59,699 nt of DNA, from assembly GCA_964428795.1 (NCBI GenBank), contig CAYRZL010000006.1, forward strand, positions 1-59,699. The letters run 5' to 3'. Below are positions 42,081 to 50,345 of the stretch, piece by piece. The first letter of the stretch is position 1. Each line of letters begins with the position of its first letter. The translations under genes were made by a program, and so were the position numbers. The DNA is from CAYRZL01 sp964428795 (GTDB lineage Bacteria; Bacillota; Clostridia; Lachnospirales; Lachnospiraceae). The notes under the pieces were generated by a model. It was not told where the DNA came from. It ran no database searches and worked only from the letters and a program-made list of their open reading frames with translations.

Positions 42081-42271
42081 TTTTTGTACTCCTGTTGTTC
42101 GTTATTTTATTAGTATATCATTGTCTCCAAACACTGAAAACCCTACCCGGCTTTTTCTAATAAAAATTTAATTTTTCTTGCAAAGATATGATATACTTAA
42201 TTAAATACAAAAAAACGCAAACATGAACTTAGTGGGAATTATACCCTGACATTTATGAGATGGAGTACTTT

Positions 42272-43015
42272 ATGACTTTACAGGAATTTTTTCAAAAACA
42301 TCCCCGCATTGCCATTGCCTTTTCCGGCGGAACAGATTCTGCATACCTGCTCTATATGGCAAAACAATATGCAAAAGAGATTATGGCTTTTTATGTCTCC
42401 TCCGCTTTTCAGCCTGCTTTCGAGCTGGCGGATGCCCGCCGTTTTTGTGAGGAATATGATATACCAATGACTGTGCTCAAACTGGATATTTTAAAAGACG
42501 AGACGGTTAAAAGCAATCCCGCAAACCGGTGTTATTACTGCAAAAGCAACATCCTTACCACCATCCTGGATGCGGCAGAGGAAGCCGGATTCCGTATTCT
42601 GGCAGACGGAACAAATGCTTCCGACGATGCCACTGAACGTGCCGGAACGAAGGCGCTCCGTGAATTAAACGTGCTCTCTCCTTTACGGATTTGCGGCATT
42701 ACAAAGGATCAGCTTCGGACAGAATCCGCAAAGCTGGGGCTTTTTACCGCAAAAAAGCCTGCTTACGCCTGTCTCGCCACCCGCATTCCTGCCGGCACGC
42801 CGCTCACTGTTGATATACTGCACAAAATTGAGAAAGCAGAAACGGTACTGGCAGAAATGGGATTTTCCGACTTTCGTATCCGCTATTTGGACGGTGCGGC
42901 AAAAATACAGGTAACAAAAACCCAGTTTTCTCTGGTAATGGAAAAAAGAGCGGTTATCCTGGATTATTTAAAACCATTGTTTACTGATATTTATCTGGAT
43001 TTGAAGGCACGATAA
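42272..43015 (+). CDS. larE: ATP-dependent sacrificial sulfur transferase LarE
   Basis: 247 residues. LarE adds sulfur to the nickel-pincer nucleotide cofactor of lactate racemase and related enzymes. Seen: the PP-loop AFSGGTDSAYLL, the NRCYYCKSNI segment with two Cys, GTNASDDATERAGTKAL, and the PAYACLATRIPAG segment with a third Cys. Three Cys suggest the form that carries an iron-sulfur cluster instead of donating its own single cysteine. GGAG lies before the ATG at 42272; another ATG at 42260 has a poorer context. No larA, larB or larC is in the window. Confidence 0.92.
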   Translation: MTLQEFFQKHPRIAIAFSGGTDSAYLLYMAKQYAKEIMAFYVSSAFQPAFELADARRFCEEYDIPMTVLKLDILKDETVKSNPANRCYYCKSNILTTILDAAEEAGFRILADGTNASDDATERAGTKALRELNVLSPLRICGITKDQLRTESAKLGLFTAKKPAYACLATRIPAGTPLTVDILHKIEKAETVLAEMGFSDFRIRYLDGAAKIQVTKTQFSLVMEKRAVILDYLKPLFTDIYLDLKAR

Positions 43016-43107
43016 CGGATTCCTCCTTATTGAGCCTTTTTTCCAGTCTTTCTTTGCTGTAGAGCCTTTGCCTCTCACTTCACTGACACGGCTCACTACC
43101 ATAAAAC

Positions 43108-43779
43108 TTACCGGATCGATGTCATAATTGCCTCCCGGATTTCTTTATTTTTTTTACTGACAATTTTTACTTCCGATCTCGTGGTTCCCACCATCATCAG
43201 CTTATTTAACACAACGGTATAAACAAGCGTCAGTACAATACCGTACAGGAGATTCTCAATGGGGCTGTACAACACCTGCAAGATTAAAATAGCAAAATCA
43301 AACCCATACATTGCGGCAGAAACCGGAACCCGGAAATAATGATTTAATACCAGCGGAGGAATATCCATTCCTCCGGTAGAAGCTCCGTAACGGATGACCA
43401 TTCCAAGACCAATACCGATTCCCAGACCGGAAAACAATGTATTTAACCAGATATCGTGAGTGATCACTGCATCCCCCAGCAGCCGGTTCCAAAATTCCAG
43501 AGCAATCGGATAAGCAAAGGTACTGAGGATCGTCGTGAGTGCAAATTTTTTCCCCATAACGACCAGACCTACGATAAGCATAGCAACGTTAAAAATAAGC
43601 ACAAATGCCGAAATGGGGATTCCGAAAAAGTGGTTCATAATAAGTGAAATACCGGTTGTCCCTCCAATGATCAAATCTGTCGGAAGAAGAAACAATTTTA
43701 CAGCCAATGCATAAATCACATTACCCAAAATGATCATAATCAATGCCAGCCATCTGTTTTTTGCTCCTGTATTTTTCAT
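43108..43779 (-). CDS. YitT family membrane protein with damaged C-terminus
   Basis: About 223 residues with five to six hydrophobic segments. Seen: the family signature GNVIYALAVKLFLLPTDLIIGG near the start, TGISLIMNHFFG, and RYGASTGGMDIPPLVLNHYF. Full-length members have about 280 residues with a C-terminal DUF2179 domain. Here the protein stops after REAIMTSIR, and a different frame just downstream (about 43035-43125) encodes FMVVSRVSEVRGKGSTAKKD, which looks like the end of DUF2179. A deletion with frame change is the simplest reading. Function of YitT proteins is unknown. Confidence 0.8.
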   Translation of the reverse strand: MKNTGAKNRWLALIMIILGNVIYALAVKLFLLPTDLIIGGTTGISLIMNHFFGIPISAFVLIFNVAMLIVGLVVMGKKFALTTILSTFAYPIALEFWNRLLGDAVITHDIWLNTLFSGLGIGIGLGMVIRYGASTGGMDIPPLVLNHYFRVPVSAAMYGFDFAILILQVLYSPIENLLYGIVLTLVYTVVLNKLMMVGTTRSEVKIVSKKNKEIREAIMTSIR

Positions 43780-43812
43780 TATCCATAACTCTTTTTCAGC
43801 GCATATTTGGTA

Positions 43813-43847
43813 ACCAAAGGAAACATCCGCTGTAGCTTTCCTTTGGT
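43813..43847 (-). repeat. Strong hairpin at the edge of the second assembly gap
   Basis: Perfect inverted arms ACCAAAGGAAA (43813-43823) and TTTCCTTTGGT (43837-43847). It lies after the PLP-enzyme gene in transcription order and may be its terminator, though no T-run is visible outside the gap. Confidence 0.6.
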
Positions 43848-43947
43848 NNNNNNNNNNNNNNNNNNNNNNNNNNNNNNNNNNNNNNNNNNNNNNNNNNNNN
43901 NNNNNNNNNNNNNNNNNNNNNNNNNNNNNNNNNNNNNNNNNNNNNNN
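43848..43947. other. Assembly gap
   Basis: 100 N between the hairpin and the end of the PLP-enzyme gene. It is not within an evident gene; any frame read through it is meaningless. Confidence 0.95.
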
Positions 43948-43982
43948 TAAAAAACATTTTTTCAATCGGATTTCCAGCTTTC

Positions 43983-45176
43983 TTATAAAAGTCCGCTCCT
44001 CTCCAATGCCTGCTTAAGATCAACGATAATATCCTGCACATCCTCTATTCCCACAGAAAACCGGAAAAATCCGTTGGAAAATTCGTCCGGATACAAATAT
44101 TGACGTTCATCCTCCTCTCCCAGAAATACGATCAGACTTGCGTCGTGCCCAAGAGAGACTGCGGATGTAATCACATTTAAGTAACTCACAAACCGGTTAT
44201 GGGTATCATGATCTGCCTTCAATCCGAAGGAAAGAACACCTCCAAAGCCCGGTGACATCTGTTTTTGGGCAATTTCATGACCTTTATGACTTTTCAATCC
44301 GGGATATGCCACAAAGCTGACGCACTCCTGCTTTTCCAGCCACTGTGCTACCGCAAGTGCATTCTCGTTGTGCTGTCTCATCCGAAGCGGCAAAGTTACT
44401 GCGCCGCGCATGATCAGCCATGCATTAAAGGGGCTGATGGTTCCGCCCAGATTAACCTGAGCCTGCGCCCGTATAATATCCAGATATTCCTTCTTTCCAA
44501 TGACAGCTCCTCCCATGGCATCTCCATGACCATTGATATATTTCGTCAGACTTTCCACCGAAAAATCAGCTCCCAGCTCAATCGGTCTCTGATTAAACGG
44601 AGACGCAAACGTATTATCCACCGACAATAACGCTCCATGTGCATGGGCAATATCCGCAATTTCCTGAATATCTGATATCATCAATGTGGGATTTCCGGGT
44701 GTCTCTATGTGAATCAATTTCGTATTTGGTCTCATTGCGGCTTTTACGTTCTCCGGATCGGTAGTATCTACCATGCTTGTTTCCACACCAAACTTATTAT
44801 TTAAAAGTTCATGAAGGAGACGATATACCGCAATATACGTCACACTGGAAAATATGACATGATCCCCTTTTTCTAACAGAGAAAAAAATAATCCTGACAA
44901 AGCTGCCACACCGGAAGCGAGCACGACGCAATCCTCCCCACCTTCCAGACTTGCTATTTTTTCCTGCAGGTATTTCTGATTGGAACCGCCATTTCTTGTG
45001 TAAAGATTTCCGTCTGCACTGCTCCAATTCATGTCCGTGGGATCATATGGAAGCTCATAACTGTTTGCCATTGTAATTGGTCTTTTAATTGCTCCCGTTT
45101 CCCGGTCGGTATCATTTCCCGTATGTACTGCTCTGGTCTGAAATCCATATTCTTTTCCAAACGTACGTTGTTTCAT
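43983..45176 (-). CDS. Trans-sulfuration PLP enzyme (cystathionine gamma-synthase/lyase type)
   Basis: 397 residues of the Cys/Met-metabolism PLP family. Seen: TRAVHTGNDTDRETGAIKRPI, YTRNGGSNQKYLQEKIASLEGGEDCVVLASGVAA, the IETPGNPTLMISDI segment, VDNTFASPFNQRP and the PLP-lysine motif SLTKYINGHGDAMGG. Sequence alone does not separate cystathionine synthase from lyase or methionine gamma-lyase roles. Third gene after gshA and the amidotransferase, 51 bases apart, pointing to low-molecular-weight thiol or sulfur amino acid metabolism. Confidence 0.88.
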   Translation of the reverse strand: MKQRTFGKEYGFQTRAVHTGNDTDRETGAIKRPITMANSYELPYDPTDMNWSSADGNLYTRNGGSNQKYLQEKIASLEGGEDCVVLASGVAALSGLFFSLLEKGDHVIFSSVTYIAVYRLLHELLNNKFGVETSMVDTTDPENVKAAMRPNTKLIHIETPGNPTLMISDIQEIADIAHAHGALLSVDNTFASPFNQRPIELGADFSVESLTKYINGHGDAMGGAVIGKKEYLDIIRAQAQVNLGGTISPFNAWLIMRGAVTLPLRMRQHNENALAVAQWLEKQECVSFVAYPGLKSHKGHEIAQKQMSPGFGGVLSFGLKADHDTHNRFVSYLNVITSAVSLGHDASLIVFLGEEDERQYLYPDEFSNGFFRFSVGIEDVQDIIVDLKQALERSGLL

Positions 45177-45227
45177 TGTATTATCCTCTCCTGTCTCTTT
45201 CCTCTGAAAATAAAAATTTGTATGCCT

Positions 45228-46001
45228 TTATAGATGCGAAAAGATGCTATATAAAAATTTCATATCTTCTTCGTTCTCCACATACTCATTCCCGTGTTCC
45301 GTTCCCTGAAATGCCCTGCTTCCTTCCTCATACGCCTGAAGCACCGAAAATGCTACAGGATTCCAGTTTTCTTTCCCCAATGGCGTAGTACTGAAAATTA
45401 TTTTATTCTCCTGTTCCAGTTGATAAAGAGAATCCCTGTAGTTCGTATGCACATAAAATAACTCTCCATCGTACAGCATCAGATTCAGTTTATTTCTTTT
45501 CGACATTTTCACGATCATCGAATCCAGCAGATGAAACCGCTCTTCCTTTTCAAGGTTTCTCTGCAGCTTTCTCACCATCTGATTCATCAGATTGACAATA
45601 TGATATAAAATTCTCTCACTGTCGGTATCCCCTTTTTGAATACCCACATATGCATTCAACGGCGCATATTCGAATATCGTTCCATTATGAACCAGCGTCC
45701 ACTGTCTGCCGCTTATATCCTTCATGGTATATGGATGACAATTCCTGTATTCCACATTTCCAATAGTTGCATATCGGATATGGGCAAATGCAGTCTTCTG
45801 CATAATCGGAATCGAAAGCCTCTCCTTCAGATAATTACTTTTGGTCGCCTGAACGGGTTCCTTTTCCACAGAAACATGATTGTCCTCCATGCATGCCAGA
45901 CCCCATCCATGGGGATGCTCATTGCTATGTGAGAAAAATTCCATCAAATAATCATTTATCTGATACCGTTCTCCGGAACAAATTCCAAATAACTCGCACA
46001 T
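45228..46001 (-). CDS. Class II glutamine amidotransferase-like protein
   Basis: 257 residues. Seen: the N-terminal nucleophile Cys2 (MCELFGICSG), HSNEHPHGWGLACME, AHIRYATIG and WTLVHNGTIFEY, typical of YafJ/EgtC-type Ntn hydrolases with no synthetase domain attached. EgtC cleaves a gamma-glutamyl bond in ergothioneine synthesis. Its place right after gshA suggests it acts on gamma-glutamylcysteine or a gamma-glutamyl conjugate; this is inferred from context. Confidence 0.88.
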   Translation of the reverse strand: MCELFGICSGERYQINDYLMEFFSHSNEHPHGWGLACMEDNHVSVEKEPVQATKSNYLKERLSIPIMQKTAFAHIRYATIGNVEYRNCHPYTMKDISGRQWTLVHNGTIFEYAPLNAYVGIQKGDTDSERILYHIVNLMNQMVRKLQRNLEKEERFHLLDSMIVKMSKRNKLNLMLYDGELFYVHTNYRDSLYQLEQENKIIFSTTPLGKENWNPVAFSVLQAYEEGSRAFQGTEHGNEYVENEEDMKFLYSIFSHL

Positions 46002-46034
46002 ATGCGGCCCTCCTTTTCGTCAATGACTCCGTTA

Positions 46035-47333
46035 TCACAAACAAGTCTCTTGCTCCATGCTTTGCGCATACATATTTGCCAATTCAAGCCCCCGCTTCAC
46101 ATAATTATTCTGAAATTGTTTCCTGATCTGTACCGCATACCGTTCCTCGGGATAAAAAATTTTCCTCTCCTGCCTGCGAATAATCTCTACCTCTTCCTTA
46201 CTGTCCAGCTTTTCAAAAAACTGCTCCATAGACGACAATATATGCAAAACCGCATTTCGGATAGAAAGGGCTGAATTCCTGCCCGTTTCAATCCATATAC
46301 TTTCCTCGTCATATTTTGCTGCCCGCTTCTCATTCTTAATAGCCATAATCTGTTCGAATGGAAGAAAATCCTCATCCTCAAGAACGATCAGATACAGGAT
46401 CAGAAGGTGTATAAACTTCAGGTCATCTTTGCGGATTCCCACAGGCTCCAACGGATTCAGATCAAGCATGCGAAGCTCTATGTGGTTTACACCGTCCTTT
46501 TTCAGCTTCTCCAGCGAGTTTTCTCCTCTTGGCTTTAATCTGACCGGATAATACAGCTCCGCCGCCTCCTTAAGCTGCCCCTGTTCCACATATGTTTCAA
46601 TGCTTTTGACATAGTTTTCCAGCGTATCATACTCCAGGATCGGATTAAAATCATTCCAGTACCCTATCTTACTGCAGCGCGGGGACGCAAGATTTTTTAA
46701 TACATCCTTTCCCTGTTCCCCGTCATAAAAAAAGGAACCATCCATGATAGGACTTGCAGCAGTCAGATAAACGATCAGCCAACTGTATTTCGTAATCTTT
46801 TTTGCCAATTCCAGATAAATACTGTTTTTATACTCCTGAACAGAAGTACAGCCGCTGTTTTTGCAGCACTGCTCCAAAAAATTTTCCGAAAAAGAAAAAT
46901 TAAAATGAATACCCGAATAAAGCATTTTCCTCTTTCCGTATTTTGCCGCAAGATATTTCCGGTACAGTTCTTTTCCCCGGAACTGCCCCTTGTAATTTGC
47001 AATCGGAATATCATTCTCCCCTTTCACATAAGGCGGATTTGAGAAGGGCCACATCAGTTCCTTTCCCGTTTTCAAATGCAGCAATGTTTTTACCGCTGTT
47101 TTCTGAAGATCCGCAAGCTGCTCCCACGCTTCATCTACACTTTTCGCCACATCTGTGATCAATTCCGTCTGGTTTTCACAAAAATCTCTTTCCATATTGG
47201 GATTATCAGGAAACGGATGCTTTGTATGTGCCAGATATCCCTCCGGAGTAACCCTCAGACTCTCTTTTTCCAATCCGAAATTTCCTTCTAACATATGCTT
47301 TTTAATCTCAGTGTTACTAAAATCAATATTCAT
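46035..47333 (-). CDS. gshA: Glutamate-cysteine ligase
   Basis: About 432 residues. Makes gamma-glutamylcysteine from Glu, Cys and ATP. Seen: NFGLEKESLRVTPEGYLA, DFCENQTELITDV, WPFSNPPYV, YSGIHFNFSFSE and NHIELRMLDLNPLEPVGI, matching gshA-type ligases. No gshB and no fused ATP-grasp domain follow, so the product may be gamma-glutamylcysteine itself. The start at 47333 follows an AGG-poor site; the frame extends upstream to 47375 without a better signal. It has its own promoter, shared motif with that of cysK. Confidence 0.9.
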   Translation of the reverse strand: MNIDFSNTEIKKHMLEGNFGLEKESLRVTPEGYLAHTKHPFPDNPNMERDFCENQTELITDVAKSVDEAWEQLADLQKTAVKTLLHLKTGKELMWPFSNPPYVKGENDIPIANYKGQFRGKELYRKYLAAKYGKRKMLYSGIHFNFSFSENFLEQCCKNSGCTSVQEYKNSIYLELAKKITKYSWLIVYLTAASPIMDGSFFYDGEQGKDVLKNLASPRCSKIGYWNDFNPILEYDTLENYVKSIETYVEQGQLKEAAELYYPVRLKPRGENSLEKLKKDGVNHIELRMLDLNPLEPVGIRKDDLKFIHLLILYLIVLEDEDFLPFEQIMAIKNEKRAAKYDEESIWIETGRNSALSIRNAVLHILSSMEQFFEKLDSKEEVEIIRRQERKIFYPEERYAVQIRKQFQNNYVKRGLELANMYAQSMEQETCL

Positions 47334-47383
47334 AAACCTATGACACCTTCCCAATGATGTTAAGAGAAAAAACATTTATATTT

Positions 47384-47400
47384 CCCTATTATTCCTATTT
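47384..47400 (-). promoter_or_regulatory. Candidate operator in the gshA leader
   Basis: On the minus strand it reads AAATAGGAATAATAGGG, very like AAATAGGAAAAATAGG in the cysK promoter (59119-59136). It lies just after the transcription start expected from the gshA promoter, where a repressor could block elongation. The Rrf2/CymR-like protein encoded at 56271-56717 is the obvious candidate. Confidence 0.5.
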
Positions 47401-47411
47401 GTTTAATAGGC

Positions 47412-47440
47412 ATTTTATCTTTTCCGATTACCTATGTCAA
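47412..47440 (-). promoter_or_regulatory. gshA promoter
   Basis: TTGACA (complement of 47435-47440) and TAAAAT (complement of 47412-47417) are 17 bp apart. Confidence 0.78.
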
Positions 47441-47471
47441 GATACTTTTTAAGTATTTCGGAATATCATCT

Positions 47472-49115
47472 TTATATATATTCCCTGTAAGTTACCTCAT
47501 TGGCATATATACCGGATATATCTGTCAAAAATTTTACGGTCTGTTCGATTTCCAGAGCTTCCGTAGAAATCCAGTCACTATAATATGTCCTGTTTGTCTT
47601 AAAAATACTTGTGTCCACATCCTCCGTTTTCAGCAGCAAAACAACAAGACCGGCCTCATTCAAATGCTCCACGATCTCTTTTACCGGTTCTCCCTGCTTC
47701 GGTCTGAACAAATAAGTATGACGTCCCCTGTTGATCAATTCCTTTTCCACTTTTTCCAGAAATGCCTCCGTGATACCCGCTTTGCCAAACGGAAACTCTA
47801 TGGTGACCGCTCTCTGACCCTTTATAAAGCTTCTCTTTTCTTTATCGATCCTGCTCTGATAACTACTCTGCTTATCCTCCATCACCTCCGTGATAACACC
47901 GCATGCTGATGTCATATTTGTGATGCGATCGATCAAAATCAGCTCTCCCAGCGTCTTATGATGCTCAAACAGATCCAGAACCACTTCGTCGGAAAATGTC
48001 AACTGGCACACCGCAATTTCATTTTTAACCAACCGATCTGTTTTTTTCTGTTGTCCGGTATTGGCGTCGATGGAATACTGAATACGTTTTACGCTTCCGG
48101 GAATCAGCTTAGTGCCGATTTTTACAAAGAAGCTTTTTCCTTCCTCCAGCGCTGCATCATCCATCCAGAGAAGTGTTGCTATTACAGAATTGGAATTGCA
48201 AATTCCTGATTCTCTGGATAAAACACAGCCCCGTGATACGTCCACCTCACGATCCAACTGTATCGTAACAGGATCACCTGCCCCTGCACTTACCGCCTGA
48301 CGGTCCAGAATATTTATACTCCTGACAGACGCCTTTTCCCGGCTTGGATAAATCGCAACCTCATCTCCCACGGAAATATTTCCGCTTTCAATCTGCCCCT
48401 GAAATCCCCGGAATGTGTGATTTGGACGACACACGCGCTGTACCGGCATATAGAATCCCTTTTCCGCAGAGCTTTCTTTTATATCCACATGCTCCAGATA
48501 GGAAAGCAGCGTTTCCCCCTGATACCAGGATAGATTCTCAGACTGCTTTGTAACATTGTCTCCTTCCGTGGCAGAAACCGGAATGATTCTGACATGTTCA
48601 AGGTTCAGTTCCCTTGTCAGCTCATCAATCTGGGCTTTAATCTCCTGAAAACGATCCTGACTGTATCCTACTAAATCCATTTTATTGACCGTAAATACAA
48701 AGTACCGGATGCCCATAAGCGAACATATTCTTGCATGTCTTTTTGTCTGAATCAAAACTCCCTGCTTTGCATCGATTAAAATAACCGCAAGATCGGCAAA
48801 AGATGCTCCTACCGCCATATTTCTGGTGTATTCCTCGTGTCCCGGCGTATCGGCAACAATAAAGCTTCGATAATCGGTGGTAAAGTAACGATATGCCACA
48901 TCAATGGTGATTCCCTGCTCCCTTTCCGCCATCAGTCCGTCGAGAAGAAGGGAATAATCGATTTTCCCTTCTCTGCTTCCAACCCTGGAATCAAGCTCCA
49001 GGGCTTTTTCCTGATCCGTATACAAGAGCTTTGAATCATAAAGGATATGTCCGATCAAAGTGGATTTTCCATCATCCACACTTCCACATGTAATAAATTT
49101 TAACAGGCTTTGCAT
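47472..49115 (-). CDS. cysN: Sulfate adenylyltransferase large subunit (GTPase) with degenerate APS-kinase-like tail
   Basis: 547 residues. CysN couples GTP hydrolysis to APS formation by CysD. Seen: GSVDDGKST (P-loop), AEREQGITIDVAYRYF, DTPGH, NKMD and the elongation-factor-like beta domains to about residue 430. Residues about 437-547 resemble the APS kinase part of CysNC fusions (ELINRGRHTYLF, EAGLVVLLLK) but the ATP-binding GLSGSGKST loop is replaced by FPFGKAGIT, so PAPS formation is unlikely. That fits the downstream use of APS by the AprAB-like pair. It is the last gene of the sulfate operon, 1 base after cysD. Confidence 0.92.
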   Translation of the reverse strand: MQSLLKFITCGSVDDGKSTLIGHILYDSKLLYTDQEKALELDSRVGSREGKIDYSLLLDGLMAEREQGITIDVAYRYFTTDYRSFIVADTPGHEEYTRNMAVGASFADLAVILIDAKQGVLIQTKRHARICSLMGIRYFVFTVNKMDLVGYSQDRFQEIKAQIDELTRELNLEHVRIIPVSATEGDNVTKQSENLSWYQGETLLSYLEHVDIKESSAEKGFYMPVQRVCRPNHTFRGFQGQIESGNISVGDEVAIYPSREKASVRSINILDRQAVSAGAGDPVTIQLDREVDVSRGCVLSRESGICNSNSVIATLLWMDDAALEEGKSFFVKIGTKLIPGSVKRIQYSIDANTGQQKKTDRLVKNEIAVCQLTFSDEVVLDLFEHHKTLGELILIDRITNMTSACGVITEVMEDKQSSYQSRIDKEKRSFIKGQRAVTIEFPFGKAGITEAFLEKVEKELINRGRHTYLFRPKQGEPVKEIVEHLNEAGLVVLLLKTEDVDTSIFKTNRTYYSDWISTEALEIEQTVKFLTDISGIYANEVTYREYI

Positions 49116-49116
49116 T

Positions 49117-50016
49117 TTAGAAATACCCCTCCCTCTTTCTTCGTTCCATACTTCCGGCAGCTTCGTTGTCTATTACCCGGCTCATTCTTTCACTGGAAAC
49201 AGCGCTCAAAGTCTCCTCAATAATTGCATCCAAAGTATCCGCATCTGACTCCACGCCTCCTGTCAGCGGATAGCATCCCAGTGTCCGAAACCTGACTTTC
49301 TTTTGCTCCACCTTTTCTCCGGGTCTGAGCTTCAGTCGTTCATCGTCCACCATTATTATATTCCCGTCGCGATAAACAACGGGACGCTCCCTGGCATAAT
49401 ACAAAGACGGAATTTCTATCTGTTCCCGCCGGATATATTGCCAGATATCCTTTTCCGTCCAGTTGGAGAGAGGAAATACCCTTACCTCTTCTCCTTTGAA
49501 CAGCTTCGTGTTAAACAGCTTCCACATCTCAGGACGTTGATTTTTCGGATCCCACGCATGAGCGGCATTTCGAAATGAAAAAATCCTCTCTTTCGCACGG
49601 GATTTTTCCTCATCTCTTCTTCCGCCGCCAAAAGCTGCTGTAAAATGATATTTATCCAACGCCTGTTTCAGAGCCTGTGTTTTCATAATGTCGGTATAAG
49701 CGGAACCATGATCAAAGGGGTTGATTCCCTGCGCCCTGCCCTCTTCATTTGTATACACCAGCATATCCAGACCATATTTTTTTGTCACTTTTTCCCGAAA
49801 CTCAATCATCTCCCGAAACTTCCAGGTAGTATCCACATGCAAAAAAGGAAACGGCGGATTTTCCGGATAAAATGCTTTCAGTGCCAAATGAAGCATAACG
49901 GAACTGTCCTTTCCGATTGAATACAGCATAACCGGTTTCTCACATTCTGCCGCAACCTCTCTGATTATATATATTGATTCCGCTTCCAATTCATCCAAAT
50001 GCGATTGATATCCCAT
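49117..50016 (-). CDS. cysD: Sulfate adenylyltransferase small subunit
   Basis: 299 residues. Transfers AMP from ATP to sulfate to give APS. Seen: the PP-loop LYSIGKDSSVMLHLA, FPFLHVDTTWKF, FGGGRRDEEKSRAKERIFSF, FPLSNWTEKDIWQYI, RFRTLGCYPLTGGVES and the terminal RKREGYF, all strongly conserved in CysD. It is placed between the AprB-like gene and cysN, so its product APS goes straight to the AprAB-type reductase. Confidence 0.96.
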   Translation of the reverse strand: MGYQSHLDELEAESIYIIREVAAECEKPVMLYSIGKDSSVMLHLALKAFYPENPPFPFLHVDTTWKFREMIEFREKVTKKYGLDMLVYTNEEGRAQGINPFDHGSAYTDIMKTQALKQALDKYHFTAAFGGGRRDEEKSRAKERIFSFRNAAHAWDPKNQRPEMWKLFNTKLFKGEEVRVFPLSNWTEKDIWQYIRREQIEIPSLYYARERPVVYRDGNIIMVDDERLKLRPGEKVEQKKVRFRTLGCYPLTGGVESDADTLDAIIEETLSAVSSERMSRVIDNEAAGSMERRKREGYF

Positions 50017-50030
50017 CTTTTTTCCTCCAC

Positions 50031-50345
50031 TTAATAACGATTTGAATCTTTTCTATTGACAGTTATCTGTTGTGTCTTTCCCGCCGGATCTGTCACCTTC
50101 CAGATACGGAAATCGCCTTTTGTCTCCGCAGACAGGGTACTCCCTCTTCCTCCTATATCCGCACCCAGGAAAAATTGTATGGCTCCGGTTTTACATTCCT
50201 TCAGACATGAAGTGCAGCCCCAACAGTCCTTTTCCCGTTTTATAACTGCTTTTCCCTGACTGTCTGCTTTGATCAGATTTCCAGGACATACTTCCATACA
50301 CATTCTGCACCCCACACATTTTTCGGGACTAATTCTGATGCTCAT
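50031..50345 (-). CDS. aprB: AprB-like ferredoxin subunit of APS reductase
   Basis: 104 residues. Seen: two [4Fe-4S] motifs, CVGCRMCMEVCPG at the N-terminus and CWGCTSCLKECKTGAI, followed by the short beta-rich tail (FRIWKVTDPAGKTQQITV) typical of AprB. It should deliver two electrons to the AprA-like flavoprotein for reduction of APS to sulfite and AMP. The start at 50345 follows GGGAGGTG and overlaps the AprA end by 17 bases. The gene sits in a sulfate-uptake operon, which suggests assimilation rather than respiration. Confidence 0.85.
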   Translation of the reverse strand: MSIRISPEKCVGCRMCMEVCPGNLIKADSQGKAVIKREKDCWGCTSCLKECKTGAIQFFLGADIGGRGSTLSAETKGDFRIWKVTDPAGKTQQITVNRKDSNRY

